Shown: positions 1-8,050 of the stretch, in pieces
Layout of the letters: each line of letters begins with the position of its first letter
How positions within the stretch are numbered: position 1 is the stretch's first letter
Notes under the pieces: model-generated
Database searches by the model: none
Seen by the model: only the letters and a program-made list of their open reading frames with translations
Told to the model about the DNA's origin: nothing
Position numbers and translations under genes: made by a program
DNA from: a virus
Strand: one strand, 5' to 3'
IMG/VR virus record: IMGVR_UViG_3300027782_003601
Coordinates: 1-64,000 of that record
Length of the DNA: 64,000 nucleotides

Positions 1-113
1 GAAGATTTATCATTGTTATATTTTATATAATAGGTTCTGTTTTGGGAAAATATTTGGGTATGCAATTTGGTAATCCTCGTAATAAAATTTGGAATAAATT
101 ATTTAAAAAATGA
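1..113 (+). CDS. C-terminal end of a membrane-type protein (partial)
   Basis: Open at the left edge. The last 36 codons end at TGA 111-113. The visible peptide begins with a hydrophobic stretch (IIVIFYIIGSVLG) and ends in a basic tail (NKIWNKLFKK), as expected of a membrane segment followed by a cytoplasmic tail. Nothing can be said about function. The next gene starts 12 nt downstream, so both are probably co-transcribed. Confidence 0.55.
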   Translation, partial: RFIIVIFYIIGSVLGKYLGMQFGNPRNKIWNKLFKK

Positions 114-125
114 AATAAAATTTAT

Positions 126-1022
126 ATGGATGTTTGGATTTTTTCACGAAATAGTGAAATAGATTATGAAAATAAAAGATTAATAGAAACTTTTACTAAA
201 AAAAATATTACTTCTAAAGTAGTTGAACCAAGTTATTTTGATATTATCGTAAATACAAATATTAAAAACAGTATTTTATATAATGGACAATTGGTTGAAT
301 TACCTAAAATTGTATTAGTTAGAACAGGTGCCGAAACAAGTAATTTCATGTTGGCTGTATTAAGACAATTAGATAAAGCAGGAGTAATATGTATAAATGA
401 AGCAGATTCCATAGAAACGGCTTCTGATAAGTTGAAAACTTCTCAAATATTATCACAACATAATATATCAATACCTAATACGATGATGGTAAAGCATCCT
501 ATTGATTCAACAATTGTAAAAAATAGAATAGGATTCCCATGTGTTGTTAAAGTAATTACAGGTACTCAAGGAATAGGGGTTTATTTATGTGAAAAACGTA
601 GAGATTTTAATAAACTTATGGAGTTTATTCATAATGTAGGAATATCTAAAACATTATTAGTTCAAGAATATATAGGATTAAATCCAGGAGAAGATGTTAG
701 AGTTTTAGTAATAGGAGGTAAAGTAATTGGTGCTATGAAAAGAACTGCACCTAAAGGAGATTTCAGAGCAAACATTTCAAATGGAGGAACTGGTGAAAAA
801 TTTGATGTAACACCTGAAATTGATTTTATAGCAAGAGAAACGGCGAGAGTACTAAATTTACATATAGCGGGAATTGATTTATTATTTCATAATGATGGAT
901 TTGTAGTATGTGAAGCAAATACTGCACCCGGATTTAAAGGTTTTGAAAAATATTGTGATGTTGATATTGCCGAATTAATAGTAGAATATATTGATTATAA
1001 ATTATTCAAAAAAAATGTATAA
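126..1022 (+). CDS. ATP-grasp (RimK-like) ligase
   Basis: 298 aa with the ATP-grasp fold layout: an N-terminal pre-ATP domain (about 1-110), then FPCVVKV (137-143) and the nucleotide-binding TGTQGIGV loop, RVLVIGGKVIGAMKR (about 195-210), and the Mg-binding end GIDLL...VCEANTAPGF near residues 255-275. This matches RimK-family ligases, which join amino acids to a carboxyl group using ATP. The substrate is unknown; phage copies could modify a virion or ribosomal protein. Its stop overlaps the next start by 8 nt, implying translational coupling. Confidence 0.8.
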   Translation: MDVWIFSRNSEIDYENKRLIETFTKKNITSKVVEPSYFDIIVNTNIKNSILYNGQLVELPKIVLVRTGAETSNFMLAVLRQLDKAGVICINEADSIETASDKLKTSQILSQHNISIPNTMMVKHPIDSTIVKNRIGFPCVVKVITGTQGIGVYLCEKRRDFNKLMEFIHNVGISKTLLVQEYIGLNPGEDVRVLVIGGKVIGAMKRTAPKGDFRANISNGGTGEKFDVTPEIDFIARETARVLNLHIAGIDLLFHNDGFVVCEANTAPGFKGFEKYCDVDIAELIVEYIDYKLFKKNV

Positions 1023-1725
1023 ATACATAATAGTATCTGATTTACATTTGGGAACAAAGCACAGTAAAGCAAAAGAGTTCTTAAAATTCATTGAAGAAAA
1101 TCCATGTGATGAACTCATCTTAAACGGAGATATAGTAGATGGTTGGGCATTGCAAAGAGGAACAAAGTGGAGACCATCTCATACAAAAGTAATTGCTAAA
1201 CTAATAAAACTATCTACAAAACAAAAGGTAGTTTGGATAAGAGGTAATCACGATGATTTTTTAAAAGATTTTACTGGTATTAATTTGGGTAATATAAAAA
1301 TTAAAGAAGATTATATTATTACTGCAGATAAAAGATACTTTGTATTTCATGGGGATATTATAGATATATTCATTACAAAATACAAATGGTTATCACAAAT
1401 AGGGGCAGTTGGATATGATTTAGCTTTATTACTAAATGATTTATATAATCGTTATCGTAAATGGAGAAACCTACCTTATTATTCAATATCACAAAGAATA
1501 AAAGAAGGTGTTAAGATAGCAACAAACTATGTAAATGATTTTGAAACAACGGCAATCCGAATGGCAAGTGAAAAGATGTGTGATGGTGTTATTTGTGGAC
1601 ACATACACCAACCTGCTGATAGAATGATAGGAGATAAACGATATTTAAATTCAGGTGATTGGGTTGAAAATATGACTGCAATTTGTATAAATGATAATAA
1701 TAAAATAACAATAGAAAAAGTATAA
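1015..1725 (+). CDS. LpxH-like calcineurin-type metallophosphoesterase
   Basis: 236 aa from ATG 1015, chosen over an upstream in-frame start at 991 because MYKYIIVSDLHLG gives the usual N-terminal strand. Metal-binding motifs are in order: SDLHLG, NGDIVDGW, RGNHDD, HGDIID and CGHIHQP. The arrangement is that of UDP-2,3-diacylglucosamine pyrophosphatase (LpxH) and its relatives. Between an ATP-grasp ligase and a glycosyltransferase it may belong to a surface- or nucleotide-modifying set, but the substrate cannot be told from sequence. Confidence 0.8.
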   Translation: MYKYIIVSDLHLGTKHSKAKEFLKFIEENPCDELILNGDIVDGWALQRGTKWRPSHTKVIAKLIKLSTKQKVVWIRGNHDDFLKDFTGINLGNIKIKEDYIITADKRYFVFHGDIIDIFITKYKWLSQIGAVGYDLALLLNDLYNRYRKWRNLPYYSISQRIKEGVKIATNYVNDFETTAIRMASEKMCDGVICGHIHQPADRMIGDKRYLNSGDWVENMTAICINDNNKITIEKV

Positions 1726-1751
1726 TACACATATCTATATATAAAAATAAA

Positions 1752-2792
1752 ATGTTGTCCTCAAAAATATTATTTATTTTAAAAAGAAAACAAGAATACA
1801 ATACTACAAATGATTATAGTATTGGATTAAGTACCGGACTGTACAATTCAGCTCAATTTATGAATCAAATGCTATTAGATGGTGGGTTTGATTCTCAAAT
1901 GGTAGTTGTAAATGATAATAACGATATAGATAGAGAAGTAACTCTACACAAACCAACCCACGTTATTATTGAAGCCCTTTGGGTTGTTCCATCTAAATTT
2001 GAAGTTCTTTCCAAATTACACCCAAATGTTAAATGGGTAATTCGTTTACATAGCGAAATACCATTTTTAGCAAATGAAGGAATGGCAATGAATTGGATTG
2101 GGGAATATGGCAAATTTAATAATATTATTATTTCTTGCAATTCACCACAAACTACTAAAGATATTCAGTTTTATCTTACTAGCAAATTAGGTATTAATAA
2201 AAAAGTACAATTCTTACCAAATTTTTATCCACAAAACTATAAAAAGAAATCATTTAATAAAAAAACCGATGTTATAAATATTGGATGTTTTGGTGCAGTT
2301 AGACCTCTTAAAAACCACCTCATACAAGCAATTGCATCAATTAAGTTTGCCGATAAAATTGGTAAAAAATTACACTTTCATATTAATTCGGATAGGATTG
2401 AACAAAAGGGAGAACCAATACTTAATAATCTAATAGCTACATTTGAACAATTAAATCATAAAGGACATAAATTAGTTCATCATGAATGGAGTGTTAGAGA
2501 ACAATTTATTCAATTATGTTCTACTATGGATATTGGTATTCAGGTATCTTTCAATGAAACTTTTAATATTGTAGGAGCTGATATAATTTCACAAGGAGTT
2601 CCTTTAGTGGCATCACCTGAAATCCCTTGGGCTAATTCATTATTTACTGCAAAACAAACAAATACGGATGAAATTGTAGATTCATTAAATTGTACTTATT
2701 CACATCCAACAATAAATGTATTATTAAATCAAAGAGGTCTTAAACAATATACAAATAAAACTAAAGAAATTTGGTTTGGGTTTTTCAAATAA
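1752..2792 (+). CDS. GT-B type glycosyltransferase
   Basis: 346 aa. The N-terminal half has Rossmann-like strands (HVIIEALW, VKWVIRLHSE). The C-terminal half has the GT4 pattern IGCFGAVRPLKNHL, a Gly-rich loop followed by a basic and an Asn residue, then HHEWS and the donor-binding region SFNETFNIVGADIISQGVPLVAS, which carries the conserved Glu. A sugar transferase acting on phage DNA, virion or host surface is plausible. The acceptor is unknown. Confidence 0.75.
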   Translation: MLSSKILFILKRKQEYNTTNDYSIGLSTGLYNSAQFMNQMLLDGGFDSQMVVVNDNNDIDREVTLHKPTHVIIEALWVVPSKFEVLSKLHPNVKWVIRLHSEIPFLANEGMAMNWIGEYGKFNNIIISCNSPQTTKDIQFYLTSKLGINKKVQFLPNFYPQNYKKKSFNKKTDVINIGCFGAVRPLKNHLIQAIASIKFADKIGKKLHFHINSDRIEQKGEPILNNLIATFEQLNHKGHKLVHHEWSVREQFIQLCSTMDIGIQVSFNETFNIVGADIISQGVPLVASPEIPWANSLFTAKQTNTDEIVDSLNCTYSHPTINVLLNQRGLKQYTNKTKEIWFGFFK

Positions 2793-2800
2793 TATTTATA
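2792..2800 (+). promoter_or_regulatory. ATATTTATA box, candidate late promoter
   Basis: ATATTTATA lies 21 nt before the start of the secreted low-complexity gene and has no TTGAC partner upstream. The same box precedes several other genes in the window at similar spacing. Confidence 0.35.
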
Positions 2801-2821
2801 TGGGTAATAAAATCCAAATAA

Positions 2822-4249
2822 TTGAAAAATTTAAAAATACTATTAAGTATATTATTCATATTCTGTCTAACTTCCAAAGTTAACGGACAAACGTACACAC
2901 AAACTTTTATAGATAAATGTAGTGGTGAGGTAAAAGTTGCCACTACTACTTACGTCAATGGAAACGCAGTTGTTTCATTCTATAATCAAATTAAAGTATT
3001 TACTCCTGCCGAAGTTCAAAGTGGAGCATTGCAAATGTGGTTACAAGCTACATATACTGCTTACTCTACAATGGGATGTCCTACCAATGTAGTAGTTCAA
3101 CAGACAGTACAACAAACGGTAAATCAAGCAGTACAACAAGCAGCACAATCTGCGGCAACCCAAGCAGCGAGTGCTGCTGCATCACAAGCGGCAAGTTCTG
3201 CGGCAAGTGCAGCAGCCTCATCTGCGGCAAGCGGTGCGGCATCATCTGCGGCAAGCGGTGCGGCATCATCTGCGGCAGTTCCACCTCCACCACCTGCAGC
3301 TTCAACACCACCACCTGCGCAAAGTGGGGGTAGTTCATCATCTTCATCTAGTAGTAGTTCTTCATCATCTTCGTCACAAAGTGAGGGTAATTCTTCTTCA
3401 AACTCGTCAAAGAGTGAGGGTAGTTCATCTTCAAAATCGGAAACAAAGAGTGAATCTAAATCAGAATCAAAATCTGAAAGTAAGAGTGAGGAAAAAAAAG
3501 AAGAATCCAAATCGGAATCTAAAAAAGAAGAAAAGAAGGAAGAATCTAAGGAAGAGAAAAAAGAAGAAAAGAAAGAGGAGAAAAAGGAAGAAAAGAAAAA
3601 GGTACAAAATTTAAACCCATTACTATTGGCATCGGATTTAACAACATCTCAAGGTGCTGATGGTGAATGGTCTGTAATTCTTTCAAATGGAGTATCTCGC
3701 TCATCTATGGCAGGTGATGAGACGTATTCATTAAGCTCTATGATTTGGAGTAATTTAAAACAATTTGCCCTAAGTGGTGGTTATACTAAAATGAACTTTG
3801 CAGATGGAGCACTAAAATCCATAAACTCATATTCATTAACGGGTGCTTATTTAGCAGGAAACTATATGGGATTGGTTGGTGCAACTGTAATAATACCACA
3901 TCCAAAATTTGGAACATATGGATATAATGTTGGTATTGTAAATCTATTTATTGGAAGTGAGTATAGTATGAGTACTTCGGGTGTTATATTTTGGACTAAA
4001 CCATATCAGGTAAGTAAAAAATTAACATTATCACCACAAATATTTACAATGAGCCCAAGCGGCAGTTGGAATACTTCAACAGGACAATTTAGTATGAGTA
4101 AAGATATTGGATTTTTAGTGGGTAGTTCTTTTGATTATAAAATCAGTAAAAGATTTGGGTTGAGTATCAATTATAAAATCAATACATCAACCGCATCTGC
4201 TGCACCTATGTTAAGTAACTTCTTAATTGGTTCAAGATTAATGCTTTAA
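2822..4249 (+). CDS. Secreted Ala/Ser/Lys-Glu-rich protein with C-terminal beta-barrel-like domain
   Basis: 475 aa from a TTG start, chosen because it gives a clean signal peptide (MKNLKILLSILFIFCLTSKVNG). Then come an Ala/Gln-rich coil with repeated SSAASGA units (about 95-150), a Pro-rich hinge, a run of serines, and a long block of alternating KSE and KKEE repeats (about 185-260). The last 200 residues are Gly/Ser/Tyr-rich with alternating hydrophobic strands and end in LIGSRLML, resembling an outer-membrane beta-barrel. This could be an exported protein or a fibrous virion decoration; neither is proved. The low-complexity block produces several false antisense ORFs. Confidence 0.75.
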   Translation: MKNLKILLSILFIFCLTSKVNGQTYTQTFIDKCSGEVKVATTTYVNGNAVVSFYNQIKVFTPAEVQSGALQMWLQATYTAYSTMGCPTNVVVQQTVQQTVNQAVQQAAQSAATQAASAAASQAASSAASAAASSAASGAASSAASGAASSAAVPPPPPAASTPPPAQSGGSSSSSSSSSSSSSSSQSEGNSSSNSSKSEGSSSSKSETKSESKSESKSESKSEEKKEESKSESKKEEKKEESKEEKKEEKKEEKKEEKKKVQNLNPLLLASDLTTSQGADGEWSVILSNGVSRSSMAGDETYSLSSMIWSNLKQFALSGGYTKMNFADGALKSINSYSLTGAYLAGNYMGLVGATVIIPHPKFGTYGYNVGIVNLFIGSEYSMSTSGVIFWTKPYQVSKKLTLSPQIFTMSPSGSWNTSTGQFSMSKDIGFLVGSSFDYKISKRFGLSINYKINTSTASAAPMLSNFLIGSRLML

Positions 4250-4371
4250 TCCAATTTCAAAGGTTCTTTGTGTTCTCTTTGTTTTCTAAATCCGTAATCT
4301 TTGGTAGTTTTGGAGATGGTAGCTCCCAATGAGCTACACACCACCAAAATTGCTATAAATAAATTCAACAT
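4246..4371 (-). CDS. Small membrane or exported peptide (minus strand)
   Basis: 41 aa on the minus strand. It opens with a hydrophobic helix (MLNLFIAILVVCSSLGA) followed by a charged tail. It begins 9 nt after the stop of the upstream minus-strand gene, so the two form a tiny operon. Its stop overlaps the stop of the convergent plus-strand gene (TTAA). No family recognised. Confidence 0.5.
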   Translation of the reverse strand: MLNLFIAILVVCSSLGATISKTTKDYGFRKQREHKEPLKLD

Positions 4372-4380
4372 AATTTCTAA

Positions 4381-4695
4381 TTAAAGGGTAACTAATTCTC
4401 TTTTAATTTCTGTAACTATTTTGAATGATTTTGTAGAAACTATTTCTTTTTTTTCATTCTTAATTTCAATACGATAAACACCATCTAATGAACTATCAAA
4501 TGAAAATATTTTTTTAGATGCAAAATATTCTGTATGAATCAATTCCCCATCACCATTGTAGATGTTTGCCATCAATTTTTCGTTTGGAGATTCTACTAAA
4601 AACTTAAATTTTCCAATTGAATGGATTGAAACAGGCGATGTAGCATTTGCATTCAAAGCCGCTACTAACAAAATTGATGTAATAAGTGTTTTCAT
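4381..4695 (-). CDS. Secreted small protein with C-terminal Ig-like strand pattern (minus strand)
   Basis: 104 aa with signal peptide MKTLITSILLVAALNANA. The mature part alternates strands (KFKFLVES, LMANIYNG, GVYRIEIKN, STKSFKIV), like the C-terminal sorting or adhesion domains of Bacteroidota secreted proteins. Only this gene and its small partner lie on the minus strand in the whole window, which suggests a separately regulated, possibly host-derived cassette. Confidence 0.65.
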   Translation of the reverse strand: MKTLITSILLVAALNANATSPVSIHSIGKFKFLVESPNEKLMANIYNGDGELIHTEYFASKKIFSFDSSLDGVYRIEIKNEKKEIVSTKSFKIVTEIKRELVTL

Positions 4696-4850
4696 AAAAT
4701 TGTGTTTTTTTGTTTAATATATAACTATTTGTATATAGATATTAGAAAAATACCAAAAAAAACTAAAAAATAGGATTTTCCTAATAAGTTGATGAAAGTT
4801 CTTTAAATTATACAATTATGAAATTGTTAAGAACTTTTTAAATGCTATTA

Positions 4851-4860
4851 TATATTTATA
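4851..4860 (+). promoter_or_regulatory. TATATTTATA box, candidate late promoter
   Basis: TATATTTATA, with GGAAAC following, lies 18 nt before the nuclease start. No -33 element of the TTGAC type is present. Confidence 0.35.
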
Positions 4861-4878
4861 GGAAACAAAAACATAAAT

Positions 4879-5505
4879 ATGAAACAATTTTTACTATTAA
4901 TTTTACTATTTTCCACAACATTATTATTTGGACAAGATGTTGTAATTTTAAAACACCAAAACTACACAACCCATTTCAGTAAATCAAAAAAGTATCCTGT
5001 AATGGTTCAATGGGAAACTACTCATGCGATGGTAGGGTGTCCAACTCCACTAAAAAGAAAAGATAATTTCAAACCAGACCCACAATTACCAACGGAAACT
5101 AACATAGGTGCAGACTATGTAAAGAGTGGATACGATAGAGGACACGTAATGCCAGCAGCTGATAATCTTTGCCAAACACCACAAATACAAGATGAGTGTT
5201 TTTATTTCTCTAATATGATTCCACAAACACATAGATTAAATGCGGGAGATTGGAAATCATTGGAAACTGCAACTCGTAATTGGGCATTAATTAGTTCAAA
5301 GGTAAGAATATGGAGTGGGGCAATTGGAGAACAAAAGAAAATAGGTTCAATATCAGTTCCTACACAATGTTGGAAAGTTGTAAATATAGCAGGTAAATGG
5401 ACTGCATACTTATTCAACAACGATTTATCTAATCCTGATGGTTTTGCAAATAACGAAGTACCATTAGCACAAATAGAAAAATTAACAGGTTTCACATTTA
5501 AATAA
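4879..5505 (+). CDS. Secreted DNA/RNA non-specific endonuclease (NUC1/EndoG family)
   Basis: 208 aa. Signal peptide MKQFLLLILLFSTTLLFGQ (1-19). Active-site motif DRGHVMPAADN at 86-96, with the general-base His89 of the beta-beta-alpha-metal fold and the metal-ligand Asn near 111 in FSNMIPQ. The family is a sugar-non-specific nuclease. Export would place it in the periplasm or medium, where it could degrade extracellular DNA or host debris for nucleotides, or attack incoming DNA. A candidate late box sits just upstream. Confidence 0.85.
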   Translation: MKQFLLLILLFSTTLLFGQDVVILKHQNYTTHFSKSKKYPVMVQWETTHAMVGCPTPLKRKDNFKPDPQLPTETNIGADYVKSGYDRGHVMPAADNLCQTPQIQDECFYFSNMIPQTHRLNAGDWKSLETATRNWALISSKVRIWSGAIGEQKKIGSISVPTQCWKVVNIAGKWTAYLFNNDLSNPDGFANNEVPLAQIEKLTGFTFK

Positions 5506-5508
5506 CAT

Positions 5509-6027
5509 ATGCGTAAAGAACTAAAAGTAGAATGGGATACCGAACTTCGTTTAATGAATGAATTAAGTAATACCTTATTATCTAATGATTTAAATGCATC
5601 AAATACAATAATAGTAACAGTATCAACTGATTATTCATCCGTAATAGGTCAATACCTTCGTCACCAATTAACCAATAAGGGTGAGATATGTGAAGGATTT
5701 GGTATAGATGTACCATATCCAGATGAATCCTTTAATGAGAAATTTGTAAAAGAAGTTTGTGATATGTTTAAAATGCATTGGGATAGTATAGGAGATAAAA
5801 CAATCCTATTGGTAGAAGCAGGTGTAATACGTGGGGGTAATTATACAAAGGTGGTAGATATAATAAAAAATGAATTAAGTATAACTCAAACTGTACTAAC
5901 ATTAACTATGTATGAGAATATACATAGTAAGTGGAAATCTAATTTTGTAGGGGAATACTATGATGATGAAACCGAAGACCTTACTTTTTGGTGGGAAAAA
6001 TATAACAATCATTGGAAAAATAATTAA
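5509..6027 (+). CDS. Conserved hypothetical, possible phosphoribosyltransferase-like fold
   Basis: 172 aa, 3 nt after the nuclease. NTIIVTVSTDYSSVIGQYL and TILLVEAGVIRGGNYTKVVDII resemble a PRTase-like beta-strand/loop/helix pair, but the canonical acidic PRPP motif is absent. It may be a PRTase-like protein without catalysis. Otherwise unrecognised. Confidence 0.55.
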   Translation: MRKELKVEWDTELRLMNELSNTLLSNDLNASNTIIVTVSTDYSSVIGQYLRHQLTNKGEICEGFGIDVPYPDESFNEKFVKEVCDMFKMHWDSIGDKTILLVEAGVIRGGNYTKVVDIIKNELSITQTVLTLTMYENIHSKWKSNFVGEYYDDETEDLTFWWEKYNNHWKNN

Positions 6028-6046
6028 AAAATAATTCAACTTTTGC

Positions 6047-6077
6047 TTGACTTTTAATCCAGAATTTTGTATCTTTA
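6047..6077 (+). promoter_or_regulatory. Bacteroidota-type promoter (TTGAC / TATCTTTA)
   Basis: TTGAC at 6047 and TATCTTTA at 6070, the spacing seen in all members of this promoter class here. It drives the gene at 6100. Confidence 0.7.
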
Positions 6078-6099
6078 CTATGTAATAAATGATAGAGAT

Positions 6100-6528
6100 A
6101 TGGAAAATTTAATTGGTCAAATGGTAAACGTATGTGTTTCCAAAGGTGGTAAAACTGCCACAAAACTCCTTAAAGTTTGTAAGGTAAAAGCTCGTTCAGT
6201 TCTATTCATTGAGGTAGATAAAGAAAATCGTAAGAATACATTCCGTAAAGTTAAAATCAAAGATATTACATCACAAGGTGTTGCAAATGATATACCATAT
6301 ATGTATATTAAAGATGGTGTGTTGCCTGATAAGTGGGAATCATCGTGGGATGCAATTGGTAATTTCTCCCCATCGGTTCAACAAAATTACGGAAGATATT
6401 ATAGTAATCGTTCAAAAGGTTGGGCACCAGTAATTAGAGCACCCAAAGGAGCATCAATGGATGCGTTAGCAGTTTCGGTATCAACTCGTTCAACTACCAA
6501 TTCCGCTGCAGGTTTTCCAATGGTGTAA
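6100..6528 (+). CDS. Hypothetical early protein
   Basis: 142 aa from ATG 6100, chosen because an earlier in-frame codon at 6067 lies inside the promoter. N-terminal part is basic and strand-rich (MVNVCVSKGGKTATKLLKV, FRKVKIKDIT), possibly nucleic-acid binding. The C-terminal part is Ser/Thr-rich. No family recognised. Confidence 0.65.
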   Translation: MENLIGQMVNVCVSKGGKTATKLLKVCKVKARSVLFIEVDKENRKNTFRKVKIKDITSQGVANDIPYMYIKDGVLPDKWESSWDAIGNFSPSVQQNYGRYYSNRSKGWAPVIRAPKGASMDALAVSVSTRSTTNSAAGFPMV

Positions 6529-6546
6529 AAATAAATCACAAAAGAC

Positions 6547-6577
6547 TTGACTTTCTCATTAGAATTTAGTACCTTTA
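6547..6577 (+). promoter_or_regulatory. Bacteroidota-type promoter (TTGAC / TACCTTTA)
   Basis: TTGAC at 6547 and TACCTTTA at 6570, followed by the recurring 5' leader TGTGAGAGTGAGAG. Serves the genes at 6636 and 6922. Confidence 0.7.
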
Positions 6578-6635
6578 TTATATGTGAGAGTGAGAGTTAA
6601 AAAATTAAAATTTAAAATCTAAAACAAATAAAATT

Positions 6636-6902
6636 ATGAACTATTCAGAATTATCAAAATTATCAGTAGAAGAATTAAGAAACATCAATCAGATTGTTGT
6701 TGAGTTAATCAAACAAAAACGTACTGTAGAATCCCTACAAAATAAAGCGGGATTAAAAGTGGGCATGAAGGTTAAAGTTAATCACCCCAAATTGCAAGGT
6801 AGAGAATTGGAGGTTGTTAAAATCAACCGAACTAAAGCCAATCTGCGAGTGATTGGTGGGTTTGCTTCTTACAACGTACCAGTTTCTTTAATTCAATATT
6901 AA
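6636..6902 (+). CDS. Hypothetical protein with KOW-like beta segment
   Basis: 88 aa. A helical N-terminus (LSVEELRNINQIVVELIKQK) is followed by VGMKVKVNHPKLQGRELEVVKINRTKANLRVIG, which resembles a small SH3/KOW-type barrel that can bind RNA or the transcription machinery. Function is inference only. Confidence 0.65.
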   Translation: MNYSELSKLSVEELRNINQIVVELIKQKRTVESLQNKAGLKVGMKVKVNHPKLQGRELEVVKINRTKANLRVIGGFASYNVPVSLIQY

Positions 6903-6921
6903 TCCTTAAAATCTAAAAGAT

Positions 6922-7242
6922 ATGAAAGATTATAACAACCCTATTGTTGATAAGTTTATTGAGAAAGTAAATTCTGAAATCAAAGAGTATTACACAACTC
7001 ATTTATCAAATCTAACACCCAAACCGATGGAGATGCGTGTTGGTACTAAATTTATCAAATTAATCAGCAACGGAAGTGTGTGGGGATTTATCTCCCGATT
7101 TGATGGTGATTACAAAGGAGTTCCAATTAAGAAAGGTGATTTAATGAAAGCAGCTTCTCGTGATTCTCCTGCTAAACATAGTAGAGGAAACATCATTGAT
7201 GGAACTGCTAGATATGGTGTGTATGGTGTAACTTATTTGTAA
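6922..7242 (+). CDS. Hypothetical protein
   Basis: 106 aa. Charged helical start, then a strand-rich middle (MRVGTKFIKLISNGSVWGFISR) and a C-terminal GVYGVTYL. It is co-transcribed with the gene before it (19-nt gap) and ends just before a terminator. No family recognised. Confidence 0.6.
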   Translation: MKDYNNPIVDKFIEKVNSEIKEYYTTHLSNLTPKPMEMRVGTKFIKLISNGSVWGFISRFDGDYKGVPIKKGDLMKAASRDSPAKHSRGNIIDGTARYGVYGVTYL

Positions 7243-7263
7243 AATAATTTAAAAATAATTGAG

Positions 7264-7301
7264 AAAAGGCTTGTATAATTCAAGCCTTTTTTGTATCTTT
7301 A
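7264..7301 (+). promoter_or_regulatory. Overlapping terminator and promoter
   Basis: AAAAGGCTTG (7264-7273) pairs perfectly with CAAGCCTTTT (7281-7290) around a 7-nt loop and is followed by T residues, so it reads as a rho-independent terminator. The same DNA supplies the upstream part of a promoter whose -7 box TATCTTTA is at 7294-7301. Confidence 0.6.
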
Positions 7302-7346
7302 CTAAGTAGTGAGAGTGGTAATAATTAAAAGATAAAATTTAAAAGT

Positions 7347-7727
7347 ATGAACAGAGAACAAAATTACAAAACGATTTTTAGTGATATAGACGGGACTTTG
7401 ATTGAGCAAGTTCGTTTTGAAGATTTAAACCCGAACATAGTAAATGTGTTGCCAGGTGTTTTAGAGAAATTCAATGAGTGGTATGAAGAAGGACATTACA
7501 TTGTTTTAACAACTGCCAGACCAGAACATTTGAGAGAGGTTACTATTCATCAAATGGGTGTAGCAGGTATTCGTTACCATCAGTTAGTAATGGGTATCGG
7601 TAGAGAGGAACGAATTCTAATCAACAACAATTCAAAAGGAGAACCAAACGCACCAAGAGCTATGGCAGTTGCCGTTGGTAGAGATGCCGGTTTCAACAAT
7701 TCTGATTGGAATAGTGTTGGATTATAA
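7347..7727 (+). CDS. HAD-superfamily phosphatase
   Basis: 126 aa with the HAD nucleophile motif FSDIDGTLIE (DxDxT) near residue 13 and the second motif VLTTARPE near 53, which provides Thr. Length and layout resemble small phage polynucleotide-phosphatase-like HAD proteins. With the separate P-loop kinase at 52.3 kb it could supply the phosphatase half of a T4 Pnkp-like end-healing activity; that link is inference. Confidence 0.7.
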   Translation: MNREQNYKTIFSDIDGTLIEQVRFEDLNPNIVNVLPGVLEKFNEWYEEGHYIVLTTARPEHLREVTIHQMGVAGIRYHQLVMGIGREERILINNNSKGEPNAPRAMAVAVGRDAGFNNSDWNSVGL

Positions 7728-7736
7728 TTTTTATTT

Positions 7737-7745
7737 ATATTTATA
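7737..7745 (+). promoter_or_regulatory. ATATTTATA box, candidate late promoter
   Basis: ATATTTATA ends 14 nt before the first gene of the internal-protein cluster and is followed by AGAAAC. No TTGAC element upstream. Confidence 0.4.
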
Positions 7746-7759
7746 AGAAACATTTTGAT

Positions 7760-8050
7760 ATGATAAAATTAAAGTCTTTATTAAACGAAAAGTACGATTT
7801 GGAAACTTATCACAAATCTTATACATCAGCAATTAATGCGGCAAAAGAATACGCAGAAAAGAAAGGGTATGAGATTAACGATGATGATTCATTCACAAAG
7901 ATTGGAATGGGACCTCGTAAACCATCGGAAGGAAAAACTAATAGATTTAGTATTGAATTATCCAAAGATGGAAAACCTTCTAGAAAACTACTTCATATTC
8001 AGGTATACGGAATGAGAGATACTTATGAATTAAACGCATACATACAATAA
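7760..8050 (+). CDS. Putative internal capsid protein (CTS-like N-terminus MIKLKSLLNE)
   Basis: 96 aa. Residues 1-10 form a short amphipathic leader ending LLNE, like the T4 capsid-targeting sequence that ends in a prohead-protease site (hydrophobic-x-Glu). The rest (AAKEYAEKKGYEINDDDSF, PSEGKTNRFSIELSKDGKP, YELNAYIQ) resembles a small conserved family of marine T4-like phages. First of a run of genes sharing the leader. Probably packaged with DNA and injected (inference). Confidence 0.75.
   Translation: MIKLKSLLNEKYDLETYHKSYTSAINAAKEYAEKKGYEINDDDSFTKIGMGPRKPSEGKTNRFSIELSKDGKPSRKLLHIQVYGMRDTYELNAYIQ

Noticed and set aside
3081-3510. Long antisense and out-of-frame ORFs across the Ala/Ser/Lys-Glu-rich gene
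   Set aside because: They arise from low-complexity repeats of the real gene, have no promoter, and give compositionally absurd proteins.
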